This document shows positions 10,340 to 21,555 of a stretch of 64,000 bases of DNA, piece by piece. The position numbers were made by a program, and so were the translations under genes. Position 1 is the first letter of the stretch; the number at the start of each line of letters is the position of its first letter. Location of the stretch: the NCBI GenBank assembly GCA_963921195.1, contig OY992539.1, forward strand, positions 97,844,964-97,908,963, in the 5' to 3' direction. The notes beneath the pieces are model-generated. The model had not been told where the DNA came from, ran no database searches, and was given only the letters and a program-made list of their open reading frames with translations. The DNA comes from Pegoplata infirma (taxonomy: Eukaryota; Arthropoda; Insecta; Diptera; Anthomyiidae).

Positions 10340-10440
10340 GAAACAAAGTAGAAAAGTTAAATTCGACTTTGCCGAATCCATGCATACCCTGTACAATTCT
10401 ATATTAAAGAAAATTTTCTAATCCGACAATAAATTAACAA
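10340..10440 (-). mobile_element. DINE-1-like 3' end, reverse orientation
   Basis: AAAAGTTAAATTCGACTTTG CCGAAT followed by CATACCCTGTAC is the reverse complement of the 3' hairpin and terminal GGGTAT seen at 58790-58841. Only the end is clear; the following 10600-11040 may be its degenerate body. Confidence 0.5.
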
Positions 10441-10507
10441 TTTCGATTAGAAATATTTCATTTTGAGTAAAAAACCTTTTTTAGTTATTAAAAAAAATTG
10501 ACCAACT

Positions 10508-10578
10508 TTTTTTTGAGTGTAAATTTTTTTTGAGTTAAAATTTTTTTGGAGTGTAAAATTTTTTTGGAGTGTATTTTT
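10508..10578. repeat. Cluster of GAGTGTA end-like motifs
   Basis: Tandem TTTTTTTGAGTGTAAAT, TTTTTGAGTTAAAA, TTTTTGGAGTGTAAAA and TTTTTGGAGTGTATTT. Each copy resembles the last 12-14 bases of a CACTC element, but no element body lies between them. Confidence 0.6.
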
Positions 10579-11242
10579 TTTTTTTTAGTTTAAAAAAATA
10601 TTTTTTAGCAACAAAAATACTTTGTAAAATACTTTTCTGACTTACCAATGTTTTTAAAGCTTGTTTAACGGTTTTTTCAACACTTGAATTTAAGATGAAA
10701 CCAATTTGAAATTCACAGATTTCTTAATTACTTTTGAACTACTGGATCGCTACTAGACCAGGGGAACGGCAAATATATATGACAAGCTTCAGCTATATCA
10801 GAGTTGCCTTTCGAAAGTTATCGTGATTTTAAACCCTTAAATTCTCGAAAAACCCTTGCCGAAGTTCACACTTTTTCTTGTAACTTTTGAACCACTTGAC
10901 CGATTTTGCTGAAATTCAACACAAACCTGCCGTAGTAAATTTAAAATATATATTCCATCCAACTGTAGCGCACAACAAGGCTTTCGAAAGTTAACGTGAT
11001 TTGAACTGACAGACAGATATAGAACTAATGGTTAAAACGGTACTGTTTAGATTGAAAGTTATAGCTTAAAAAAAGCTTTTTACTGATTTAATCCATTTCT
11101 AGGGAGTAACGGCAAATGACTGGCCTGTTTTTATCCGACAGAACCAGTTTTGGCACTGATAATATTTTTAACGCCCAAACTACTAGGAAATACTTGGAGA
11201 GCGGAAAAACTAACCCATACGCATTTATGGGTCCTCTAATGT
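10579..11242. other. No gene; degenerate twofold repeat
   Basis: Two loosely similar blocks share ACTTTTGAAC followed by TCGAAAGTTA and CGTGATTT (about 10730-10830 and 10875-11000), with GACAGACAGATA at 11009. This could be the decayed body of a DINE-like element. No coding frame is convincing. Confidence 0.4.
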
Positions 11243-11250
11243 ATAGCAAG

Positions 11251-12667
11251 TAGGGATGCCAAACGGGATTGACATTTACAAATCCCGGGATTCGGGATTT
11301 TAAAATCCTAATCCCGGGATCCCGGGATTTTTCGGGATTTTTCGGGATCCCGGGATTTTTCGGGATTTCGGGATTTTTCGGGATTTCGGGATTTTTTAAA
11401 ACTAAACTTTTTTACGTTATATTTTTAATACATTTTTTTATAATTAAATATTTAATTAATTCATAACTATTGAATAATTATCGTAAAGTTTTACATATTT
11501 AGCACAGAAAAACCGAAAATTTAGGAACAACTATGACCGATTTGAATAGATTCGAGCAATATCCGTCTGTGAAAGACGTGATGCAGTCGAATTCAAAAGA
11601 TTACAAACTATTTTTTTTTCTGTCGGCCTCTTTTGTAGACGTGTATATAAAATATTTGTTTTAATAATGATAAAATTGTATTTATAAATTTGTTGCAACT
11701 TATTGCGAGGGAATGTCCTCCGCCGATACATTTGTATTAATTGTCTTATTGGTAGGCGAATCACATTTTAACAGTTTCCTTCCCTTTACGATAAAAGTTT
11801 ACAAATGCATCTATTACGCTTAAGTAACAGAATTTTATCATTATTTACATAATTTTTTATATCTACGCCCACAAAAAGGGGCGGGACGAGAAAAATGAAA
11901 TGGCTAGGTGCAACTTAAAAATGTGACATTTGCTTAACAAAAGACTGTTTTGGTTATTTAATGGGGAAATTTTCCCCTCCTCTCTCTTTTACTCATTTAC
12001 GAACTACAACTGTTAAATAAAAACTTTACAAATGGATTACTAAATGCTCCCTTATAAATTAAACTCTCGGCAAAATCTAACTGCTTCTTAAAAATGTTGT
12101 CATATGCATACATCGGCAGCTAACTATATATTAGGGTTTAAAAAAATTTCCTTTGTTCGAATTTCGAAATCGTTTGGACCTGTAGGTTTCCTTTTAGACA
12201 CGAAAATCAAAAAGTTTCAAACAAAGTAAAAAATGTTTCAATTTGTTCGGATTTTTCGATTTTCAAGTCAAAAAAGAAACCCTGACTCCGACGATTTTTA
12301 AATTTGAAAAAAAGGAAAATTTTATTCACCCTTCTGTATATTAAGTAATACGCCCTAAAAATTAAATTATACTACAAAAGAATAAGAGAAATTAACCCCA
12401 ACTTGCCTTATTTGAAAGATATTTCAAACACCTTTCAAATGATATCCATTTTGTCACCACCGGACAATGAGCACTGGGAAAATAATATATTTTGGCTACA
12501 AAATTTGACAAAAAATCCCGAAATCCCGGGATTTTTCGGGATTTGTCAATCCCGGAATATCCCGAAAAATCCCGGGATTGAAAAAAATGAATCCCGGGAT
12601 TCGGGATTTACCAATCCCGAAAAATCCCGGGATTTCGGGATTCGGGATTTCCCGTTTGGCATCCCTA
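11251..12667. mobile_element. hAT-like nonautonomous element with CGGGATTTTT arrays
   Basis: An exact 8-bp duplication ATAGCAAG flanks it at 11243-11250 and 12668-12675. The ends are TAGGGATGCCAAACGGGA and TCCCGTTTGGCATCCCTA, perfect inverted repeats. About 110-140 bases at each end are tandem CGGGATTT/TCCCGGGAT units in opposite orientation (11269-11395, 12515-12650). The interior has no recognised transposase. The duplication length and TAGGGATG end indicate a hAT-related element. Confidence 0.92.
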
Positions 12668-12675
12668 ATAGCAAG

Positions 12676-14037
12676 TTATACTTAAATGCAAAAAACTTCT
12701 TAAACATTCTCGTGATTTTAAATACCCCAAAATCTCCTTTTTATAAGACATTCATAAAATATGGCAATCTGGTTTATTCTTCAACCCTATTAAAATTATT
12801 ATAGATATCAATGAATTCAAATTTATTATTTTTAAGGTAAACAATAAACTACTATTATAAATTTTGGGTTTATTTATTTTTTTTTGTTTCCATATTAAAA
12901 TAAAATTTATGTTTAACATGAATCTTTTCTTGAAACTACATAAAATATGAAGGAAAACCCCAATTTAAAGCATTAATAATGTAACAATGGAATTTTTTTT
13001 TTTATATGTTAATACTACATAACTTAACAATGAAAATGATTATTTTTATAACTTTAACAATGGCCTGGAACAAAAGAAAATAATAAGAAGAAAATAGAAA
13101 ATTTTGGGGTACATCAAAAAACCTTTTAAAAAATATATTTTATAAGAAAGTTACACGGAATGCAAAGCATGTTTGAGATATTTTAAATCTATGAAACAAA
13201 TATTGTTTCCAAAAAAAAAGCTGGCAATAGTCCTAACAATTGTTTCATATACACGGCAAATTTAAGATTTTTGGCTCTTTATTTTCGGAAAAATATTTCA
13301 AAAATACACCCATTTCGAACAATTTAACAGGGGTAACAATTGGTGTAAGCTGGCAGTAATCAACTACACGAGAAACAAAAATAAAATTGGCTAACGGTCA
13401 TTTAATTTTTAAAATATTTTGAACACGCAAACTCTGCGGAGCCATATAAAGATTTCATTTATCAGATCCAAAGTATAAAATAAAGCAGCAATTTTATTCG
13501 CGATTTTCATTTTTTAAAAAACAAAAAAAAAAATCTGTGTTACCTTGAAGCGCTAAATTTTTTTAAGTACTCTGTGTATCCTTATTAGAGATTTTTATTA
13601 TTATTAGAATTTCGCAACTTTGCAATCATATTCGAAATCTACATTCCAAAACCTATTAGAATTGAATAACAGCATCACTAACTCGTCAACTTTAAAAAAT
13701 TTTGTAAATTTGACCATGAAAATAACAATTTTTTTCTAATGCGGCTTAACAATTTTTTGCATAACTCAAGAACCAGTTGAGACACCACTCTACGGTTTGA
13801 ACATAAGTATAAAGAAGGGATAAAGGATTAACATATATTTTTTAAAAGATTTAAAAATACCATTTTTTGAGATATTTCATCTTAAACCACGGATTTCCTA
13901 AATATGACATTTAAGCATCAACAAAAAAAATCTTGCTAAATTTTATTTTAATGTGGACCCCATTACCTTTAAAATGAGATATCACTGAGATTCGTATCAT
14001 TAAGATTGACAGAGATTTCCCAAGTAAAAATGTGAAG
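12676..14037. other. No gene or clear element
   Basis: AT-rich sequence in which I see no TIR pair, tandem array or convincing frame on either strand. Confidence 0.5.
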
Positions 14038-14217
14038 GATCAGTACTGATCCGAAAAATGGATCGCTAAGATTAGATCAGTTTTAATCGGACGGATACAA
14101 TTTCATCCGAAAAATGGGTTTATCTAATTATATAAACCCATTTTTCGGATGACATTGTATCCGTCCGATTAAAACTGATCTAATCTTAGCGATCCATTTT
14201 TCGGATCAGTACTGATC
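14038..14217. repeat. 180-bp near-perfect palindrome
   Basis: GATCAGTACTGATCCGAAAA opens the left arm and the right arm closes with its reverse complement at 14217. The arms are about 85 bases, nearly identical, around a loop near 14123-14132. Each arm repeats a GGATCAGTACTGATCC-like dyad and CCGAAAAATGG. More GGATCATTACTGATCC units follow at 14226-14250. It behaves like a foldback or satellite-derived snapback. Confidence 0.9.
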
Positions 14218-14784
14218 TTTCAAATTTCGGATCATTACTGATCCGAGTAAGATCTTTCAAATCTCGGATAAGACGTGATATATAAAAATATATCTAAACA
14301 TTTTTACTAGGGATGGTAAAAAACGTATGACCACTTCAGTAAGATATTTATGTTTTTTTTCATTTTTCAAACCCTGGTATCTCCGGAACTATTTGGTCCA
14401 GCGGCCCAAAAATTGTAGTTTTTCTTTTCCTACTTAAAAACAATATTTTTACCAAGTGTCATGAAGTTTGAAAGGGGTCATGTCCAAAATGCTCACTTTA
14501 TTGGATGGTTATAGATGGATTTACCCATTTAGACTCATATTTTTACACTAACAATTTAACTAATGTTATTTTTTGTTAATTTATGTTACCTTTTTTGTTG
14601 AAAAATGGAATTTTACATAAAAAATGCAGTTTTATAATAAAAAACTAAGCGGTTGTTATGATAATTTAGTTTTTTTTAGCGATTTCCAAAAAACAATGAC
14701 AATATTAAAAAATATTTTTTCGCGTCTCTGATATTTAAAGGTGATCCTTTTTTTGAGCTATATGTATATTTTATAAAAAAAAAC
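14218..14784. other. No gene recognised
   Basis: A TAGGGATGGTAAAAAACG at 14309 resembles a hAT-like left end, but no matching right end or duplication was found. The rest shows nothing. Confidence 0.4.
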
Positions 14785-15325
14785 CAGTGAGAGTATTAAA
14801 TTCGGCTGTGCCAAATCTTTTATATCCTCAAACACGTTAAAAAAAACAGGGGCGTCTTTTTTTTGGGGGGGGTTTTTAGTGGTGGGAGAAAACTTTCCTG
14901 GATCCAGCTGCAGGACTTTGAGCTTCTTCTGATATAAAAATGTTTCCTTTGCTAAGCAAAAGTACAAAAAACCTATAAAAATTAGGTTGGAGGTTGGTTT
15001 AGTTCTTAAAGGGGGAACTTTTTTCCCTCTGATCCGATTTTGCCCAATAACATAAGACATATTTGTGCCAAACTTCAGGAGTCTAGCTCTTTTACTTTGG
15101 GCTGTATAGTGTCTTCCACAGACGGACAGACGGACGGACGGACGGACGGACGGTCAGACAGACGGACGGACGGACAGACGGACATCGCTAGAATGTCTTA
15201 GAATCGATCACTGATCAATAATATATATACTTTATGGGGTCCTAGACCGACATTTCGATGCGTTACACACGGAATGACAAAGTGAGTGTACCCCCATACT
15301 GTGGTTGGAGGGTATAAAAAAAACT
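14785..15325 (-). mobile_element. DINE-1-like element, reverse orientation
   Basis: Begins with the reverse of the 3' hairpin (AAATTCGGCTGTGCCAAATC) and ends with GGTTGGAGGGTATAAAAA, the reverse of the 5' end. In between is a long GACGGACG microsatellite (15121-15183), CATCGCTAGAATGTCTTAGA, the TACTTTATGGGGTCCTAGAC block and GCGTTACACACGGAATGACA. The layout matches fly DINE-1/INE-1 elements, which are Helentron-derived and noncoding. Confidence 0.75.
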
Positions 15326-15394
15326 TAGTGGTTGATTATGCGAATTTCTTTTTTTTTTGCGATTTGCGAACTTAGGTCTACTCAAATACATTTT

Positions 15395-16389
15395 GATGAT
15401 GACACTAACTGGGGTGTTTGAAACCGGTATGGGAAATACCAGAAATGTCTATAATTTTTAGAAATTCAATTTTTCTTCTGCATTTTTTCAACTTGAACCC
15501 TTATAACAAATATAATTAGAGCCCGTGCTCGATCTGTACTTACAGAAAAAATCAAATAAAATTACTGACAAAATATGTCACCATTAGGCACGTCTCCGAA
15601 ATTGAAAATGCAAATTCCTTCATTTGTGTCTGCAATTCCAGATCATGTTGGTAACCCTTGCGAAATAATGTAAGAGACAAAAAAGTTGAAAGAAAGTATG
15701 AAGTGAGGTTGAGATTGCTAGAAATAGAATTGTAGTGTTGGAAACTGTCAAAATTTATTCTGTAGAAACTATAAATATTCACATATATAAAAAACAGTTT
15801 TCATTAACAAGACAAACCGACATTTAAAATCCTACTGATGATGACACTAACTGGGGTGTTTTAAACCGGTATGGGAAATACCAGAAATGTCTAAAATTTT
15901 TAGAAATTCAATTTTTCTTCGGCATTTTTTCAACTTGAACCCTTATAACAAATATAATTAGAGCCCGTGCTCGATCTGTACTTACAGAAAAAATCAAATA
16001 AAATTACTGACAAAATATGTCGCCATTAGGCACGTCTCCGAAATTGAAAATGCAAATTCCTTCATTTGTGTCTGCAATTCCAGATCATGTTGGTAACCCT
16101 TGCGAAATAATGTAAGAGACAAAAAAGTTGAAAGAAAGTATGAAGTGAGGTTGAGATTGCTAGAAATAGAATTGTAGTGTTGGAAACTGTCAAAATTTAT
16201 TCTGTAGAAACTATAAATATTCACATATATAAAAAACAGTTTTCATTAACAAGACAAACCGACATTTAAAATCCTACTGATGATGACACTAACTGGGGTG
16301 TTTGAAACCGGTATGGGAAAAACCAGAAATGTCTATAATTTTTAGAAATTCAAATTTTCTTCTGCATTTTTTCAACTTGAACCCTTATA
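15395..16389. repeat. 442-bp tandem duplication, 2.25 copies
   Basis: Copies at 15395-15836 and 15837-16278 differ at only a few positions. A third, partial copy at 16279-16389 stops at CCCTTATA. A much older copy of the first 150 bases sits at 35287-35435. The minus-strand frames at 15782-15552 and 16224-15994 are the same 76 codons in each unit and look accidental. Confidence 0.92.
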
Positions 16390-16445
16390 CATTTTCTAAC
16401 GTTTTTGATATCTGTAAGCGATCCTCTTTTCAACCATGTGCATAA

Positions 16446-17321
16446 TAGAGCGTCACGTCAAATTTAAATTTTCGAATTTCATGTCATAATAGCTGCCAAA
16501 CGATGCTCACCTTAGAGCTGATTGTGGGAAAATTTACGAATAATTTTTGCATGGTCATCTTCAGTCGGCAACCAGCGGTAAAAGTTGGAAAAAAAACTAC
16601 GTATTTCGACCAAAATTCATGTCCGAATTTTTTTGACCAACTCCGCCTCAAAAATTCGGAAATTTTGCGTAATTTATTGGAGAATAATTTAAACAATTCC
16701 AAAACCGCGATTGGTCTCAAAAGTTGGAAAATGTTAAGTGTGTTATCTAAGAAATATTAAAAAAATATAAAAACAAGATTATAGTCCGAAAATGCTGATC
16801 AGCATCTGTGGACTAAAATCGCAGATTAATATTTTCAAACCAAAACCGAGTTTTTATATTTTTTTAATATATTTTAGATAACACACTTAACATTTTCCAA
16901 CTTTTATTATCTAAAAACTATTAATAAAATATAATAATGATCAGCATCTGTGGACCAAAATAGCAAATCAGCATTTTAGTAACAAAATCGCTTTTTATAT
17001 TTTTTTAATTTTTTTTTTTGGATAACACACTTAATATTTTCCAACTTTTGAGACCAATTTGGATAAAAAAATAATTTTTTTGTTTAAAAATCAGCATCTG
17101 TGGGCTAAAATCGCGGTTTTGGAAAATTTCCGAATTTTTGAACCCGATTTGGTCAAAGAATTCGGCACACGAATTTTGGTCGAAATACGTAATTTTTTCA
17201 ACTCTGACCGCTGGTTGCCGACCTTGCGAAGTTGTTTCATAAATTTTCAAACAAAAAGCTCTATCGGTTGGCATTTATTACGGCATGAAATTCGAAAACT
17301 TAAATGTGATGGGACGCCCTA
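16446..17321. mobile_element. hAT-like TIR element, 876 bp
   Basis: The 8-bp duplication GTGCATAA is exact at 16438-16445 and 17322-17329. The ends are TAGAGCGTCACGTCAAATTT and the reverse of AGGGCGTCCCATCACATTTA. The arms extend as imperfect inverted repeats of roughly 300 bases. The centre repeats CAGCATCTGTGG three times. The open frames on both strands read the inverted arms and do not look coding. Confidence 0.88.
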
Positions 17322-17329
17322 GTGCATAA

Positions 17330-17616
17330 CTTGTTTAAAAATTTACAAGGAAGGTAACTTGCATATGGGAAAGAGGGGAGCAAAATAAGAGTTACCTGTT
17401 TTTTGCCCAATCCCACATTTAGCGGGTCAAAGGGGATGGGGAAAACGGTATTTTTTAGTTTTTTGAAGATTTTTCCCATTTCTTCAAAAGAAACTATATT
17501 AACATTTTATACAGGTCGAAAGGTTTTTAGAATGCCTATCTAATGGTGTCCAAATTCGTCTACGTTAAGTTCGTTATTGTCATAAATGTATAATCGTTGG
17601 GGTAGTTTATATGGAG
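17330..17616. repeat. Copy of a dispersed repeat (also 20838-21050, 36530-36725)
   Basis: The block around GGGAGCAAAATAAGAGTTAC and CTGTTTTTTGCCCAATCCC is the reverse complement of TGGGCAGC..CTCTTATTTTT..CTCC segments at 20988-21035 and 36627-36670. No ends are defined. The rest of the interval, up to 17616, is unassigned. Confidence 0.5.
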
Positions 17617-17624
17617 ATGTATAT

Positions 17625-20600
17625 TAAGGGTGGGATAGTGTTGTGTGAGATTTTAAGCAGCAATATTTGGAAGCGCTAGAACCGCTCATTTTGTGAGGTT
17701 GGTAAAAAAAGTGTATGAGCCAAAAAATGGGGGAGGTCGGATAGGATCTAGGGGTCGCTCATCGGGGTCAAAGTTGGGCGTAGAGGGAAAAAAATCCACA
17801 AAAAGGCCCAAAACTCTCCTGGTTTTGCTCCTAGAGGGGTCAAATGTGAGACCAGCCCCCATTATTTTTTCCCCCTGAACACTTTTGCCAAACATACCGA
17901 AGCCCTATCTCCAATCCCTAAGGGGGGTCCCATACAAAGGTTCAATTTTTAAAAAATCTTTCTTCTACCGCTCTAGCTGTCCTAAAAGTCACCCTAGAGG
18001 AATCAAATGTATGACCGACCCCCAATATTTCAACCCCAACATTTTCTTAGAACATACCTACCCCCTATCTTCAATCCTTAGGGTGGTCCCCATACATTTT
18101 TTTTTTATTTTTTCTTAAATTGTCATATTAAATCAGCTCCTACCGGTCCAATGGTGCCTCCTAGAGGGGTCATTATCAAGACCAACCCCCATTTATTTTT
18201 AGCCCCCAACACTTCTTCTGAACATACCAATTCCATATCTCCAATTCCTAAGGGGTCTCCCACGCAAAACGACATTTTGGTAAATCTTGCTCCCACCGCT
18301 CTAACTACCGCAGGAGTGACCCTAGAAAAGTTAAATGTGTGACCGCCCCCAATATTTTTTCAGCCCCAACATTTTCCCCAAACAAACCTACCCTCTATTT
18401 TTAAGCCTTAAGGGTGTCCCCACACAATTTTTTTTTTTTTTATAAAATTTGCGCCTACCGCTCCCACTGTGCCTTTTAGGGACGGGAAATGCAGACTGAC
18501 CCCCATTAATTTTTGCCCCCTACATTTTTTCTGAACATACCTACGCCGTATTTCCACTTTGTAAGGGTGCTCCCCTGGGGAAAACTAAGTGTTTGAAACC
18601 AAATTCAGCAAAACGTCTGGACCAGGAGTGCTAATGTTTGCGCGTTTTAAAGAGCAGTTGAAAAATATAAAAGACACACCGTACAGTCTTGGCATATAAG
18701 ATGAGGAAGTGGCAGGCAACATACCAGCTCAAGTCCAAACTGACATCAAGTTGTTTTGTTGGGCTCAAATAAAAGAAAAGCAACCCAGAGACGACTACAA
18801 GGAGTTTCTTGAAATTGTTTTATTATACCTTGGCGAAAATATTCCTAATAAGCATTTTAGCCCACCAGGACCCATCAGTCATGCTCGATGGATGGCAAAA
18901 GGCATATATTGCCTAAAAATGTTTTTTTTCCGAAAATATATCGGGTTGGCCAAAAAAGAATTAAATGCACTTCTTGATGTGACCGTTTTCATCATAACAA
19001 TTTACGTAAAAGCTTGGTTTAGCGCTATCAAAGCAATAGAAGCTCAAAATAATGATTTGAATTTTTTGAAAGCGATTGCCAATTATGCTTCAATTGATAA
19101 GATTCTGTCGCAACGATTGGTCAAGAGATTCTGTGGACATCTCTGGTATCTCAGTGGCGAAGCTGTTGCTGTCGCACTATTTGATCCGAATATCTCTTGT
19201 GAAATAAAACGAAAAATGTCGAATGCAATTCGTATATTTGGAGAAGAGAAAGAGGAATTGGAGGAAGAGTTATCTGACGATGAGATGGACGAATCGCCTA
19301 ACGAAGACAGCGAGGAAGAAGAATACGATGATATCGGGGAAGAAGATGCCTCATAGGATAGCGGCGACATTGGCAACAAGGATTGTAATCCTCCAGTACA
19401 TGTTGTTGGATTCGAAGGTGTGAAAAGAATTAACATGGCATCGAAACAAGTGAATCAAGAACTCATGAAAACTGATTTAAAAATTTTTTGCACGCTTCGG
19501 AATAACAACAAATTTCATTGCTTCCGATCCAAATACTTGGGAAAATCGTAAGGACTACCAGCGAGCGCTGCAAATATTACGTAAATTACATGTTGTCAAC
19601 GGCGCTGCCGAAAGAGTCGTAAAATTAATAGAAGACTATAACAACGTGTTGTGCCGTAACGAGGAGGAAAAAATAGTTTTGCTTCAGGTCGTGGCCGAAA
19701 ATCGGAAACAATATCCATCACACGATAAAAATAAATTAATTTGATTTGTAGTTATATTATTTATCATTTTTTATCATTTTCAAGTTAAAAAAAATATTTT
19801 TTTACGCTTAACAAAAGTTACTATTAAATTACAAATTAAAGACCTCGGATTTCTCGATAAAATAAATAAAAAAATTGTGGGGTAACACCTTGAAGATAGA
19901 GGGTAGGTATGTTTGAAGAAAATGTTTTGGCTAAAAAAATATATGGGCAGGTCATACATTTGACTTCTCTACATACATTACTAATTTAGTTTTCCCCAGG
20001 GGAGCACCTCTACAAAGTGGAAATACGGCGTAGGTATGTTCAGAAAAATTGTAGGGGGCAAAAATTAATGGGGGTCAGTCTGCATTTGCCGTTCCTAAAA
20101 TGCAGAATGGGAGCGGTAGGCGCAGATTTTATAAAAAAAAATTAAAAAACAAAAAAAATGCATGGGGACACCCTTAAGGCTTTAAAATAGAGGGTAAGTT
20201 TGTTTGGGGAAAATGTTGGGGCTGAAAAAATATTGGGGGTCGGTCACACATTTAACTCCTCTAGGGTCACCCCTGCGAAATTAATGGGGGTTGGTCTTGA
20301 TAATGACCCCTCTAGGAGGCACCATTGGACTGGTAGGAGCTGATTTAATATGACAATTTAAGAAAAACTAAAAAAATGTATGGGGACCACCCTAAGGATT
20401 GAAGATAGGGGGTAGGTATGTTCTAAGAGGGTCGGTCATACATTTGATTCCTCTAGGGTGACTTCTAGGACAGCTAGAGCGGTAGAAGCAAGATTTTTTA
20501 AAAATTGAACCTTTGTATGGGACCCCCCTTAGGGATTGGAGATAGGGCTTAGGTATGTTTGGCAAAGTGTTCAGGGGGAAAAAATAATGGGGGCCGGTCT

Positions 20601-20812
20601 CACATTTGACCCCTCTAGGAGCAAAACCAGGGGAGTTTTGGGGCTTTTTGTGGATTTTTTCCCCTCTACGCCCAACTTTGACCCCGATGAGCGACCCCTA
20701 GATCCTATCCGATCTGCCCCATTTTTTGGCCCATGCATTTTTTTTACGAACCTCACAAAATAAGCGGTTCTAGCGTGTTGAAATCGAAAACTCGTGCACT
20801 ATCCCACCCCTA
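17625..20812. mobile_element. 3.2-kb long-inverted-repeat transposon with a decayed ORF
   Basis: The 8-bp duplication ATGTATAT is exact at 17617-17624 and 20813-20820. The ends are TAAGGGTGGGATAGTG and CACTATCCCACCCCTA. The inverted repeats run roughly 17625-18580 and 19890-20812. Each is made of several degenerate units of about 165 bases (CTACCGCTC, CCTAGAGGGGTCA, GACCGACCCCCAATATTTTT, GAACATACCTACCCCCTATC, CCTTAAGGGTGTCCC). Only a C-terminal protein remnant lies between them, so this copy is internally deleted and nonautonomous. An orphan piece of the inverted repeat occurs at 61690-61805. Confidence 0.9.
18589..19744 (+). pseudogene. C-terminal remnant of a transposon-encoded protein of an unassigned insect family
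   Basis: The frame opens right at the inner edge of the left inverted repeat (18589) with a segment ending RFKEQLKNIKDTPYSLGI and a TAA at 18697-18699. It then runs 215 codons from 18709 with ARWMAKGIYCLKMFFFR and FCGHLWYLSGEAVAVALF, then an acidic tail of Glu/Asp. A TAG at 19354 and a frameshift near 19490 follow. The third block reads LQILRKLHVVNGAAERVVKL then IEDYNN and VVAENRKQYP, ending TGA at 19742-19744. I recognise these blocks from a family common in insect and cnidarian genomes, usually annotated as uncharacterised. The N-terminal half is missing. Its place between TIRs with an 8-bp duplication implies transposase function, but no catalytic triad can be assigned. Confidence 0.8.
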
Positions 20813-20837
20813 ATGTATATGCGTGCGACCGCTAGAA

Positions 20838-21050
20838 TCATAGATAATAATCTCTATCAAAATTAACCAGATCTGTATTTTTTCGTTTGCCAAAATTCCT
20901 GCTAGTTCGGCTTTCATATGTATTTTCGCGAAAGCCCTATTTTTTTCATAAGTTGGCAACCTTTCTTTTAAATTTGAGAGTGGGCAGCTAAAAAAAACAG
21001 GTAGCTCTTATTTTTTCTCCCTTTTTTTCTCCCATATTCAGGTTTAATGA
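20838..21050. repeat. Copy of dispersed repeat shared with 36530-36725
   Basis: AATTCCTGCTAGTTCGG and TTTTTTTCATAAGTTGGCAAC followed by AAATTTGAGAGTGGGCAGC match 36548-36632 closely. Related reversed sequence is at 17370-17420. The nature of the parent element is unknown. Confidence 0.65.
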
Positions 21051-21052
21051 CA

Positions 21053-21086
21053 ATCGGTGTTTGCCCTGTTAAAGGCAAACACCGAT
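21053..21086. repeat. Perfect 13-bp hairpin
   Basis: ATCGGTGTTTGCC and GGCAAACACCGAT pair perfectly around an 8-base loop, at the junction between the dispersed repeat and the DINE-like copy that follows. Confidence 0.75.
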
Positions 21087-21555
21087 AGAGGATACATATA
21101 AGTTTGTCATTACATTTGTAACTCATCGAAATATCGGTATAGGACCCCATAATGTCCGTCTGTCCGTCCGTCTGTGGAAATGGAGATAACGGCCAAAGAC
21201 TTATCATATTTACTTGTTGCTGCCCAAAGCAGTTTGGCATTGTATTTGAGCGAAATTGGTTCAGCTGTTGAAAAGTTATGAAATAAAATGTAAGGACACC
21301 TCGAAAATTTTCGTATATTCAACATAACCTAAACATGCAAAATGCTTTAATTCGGCGGCTGGTTGACACATATGAACAGAATTGACTACCGAATAAGTAA
21401 GAATTGACTTTCAAAATAAGAATAAAATACGGAATGGTACTTAAACAAGTACAAACATGTTCTTTACAAAAAAAAAAATATTTTTTTTTTTGCAAATAAA
21501 CTGTTTTTTACATTGTGGAGGGTATCAATACATTCGGCAATGTCGAATTTAACTT
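21075..21555 (+). mobile_element. DINE-1-like element
   Basis: CGATAGAGGATACATATAAG, TTGTAACTCATCGAAATATC, a short GTCCGTCTGTCCGTCCGTCT core, and a 3' end with GTGGAGGGTATCAATACATT followed by the TTCGGCAATGTCGAA hairpin. Noncoding; the 5' end is slightly truncated. Confidence 0.75.

Noticed and set aside
12403..12804. 133-codon frame near the right end of the hAT-like element
   Set aside because: More than a third of it translates the CGGGATTT array, and it runs through the element end and target duplication into flanking DNA.
14309..14330. TAGGGATGGTAAAAAACG as a hAT-like left terminus
   Set aside because: No inverted partner or 8-bp duplication found downstream in the window.
15552..16224. 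Two identical minus-strand frames as a duplicated gene
   Set aside because: They are one frame repeated because the whole 442-bp unit is duplicated. There is no family match or coding signal, and the old copy at 35287 does not keep it.
17686..18342. Overlapping frames on both strands in the long inverted repeat
   Set aside because: They arise from the GC-richer tandem units of the arm and appear symmetrically at 20536-20763. No protein family.
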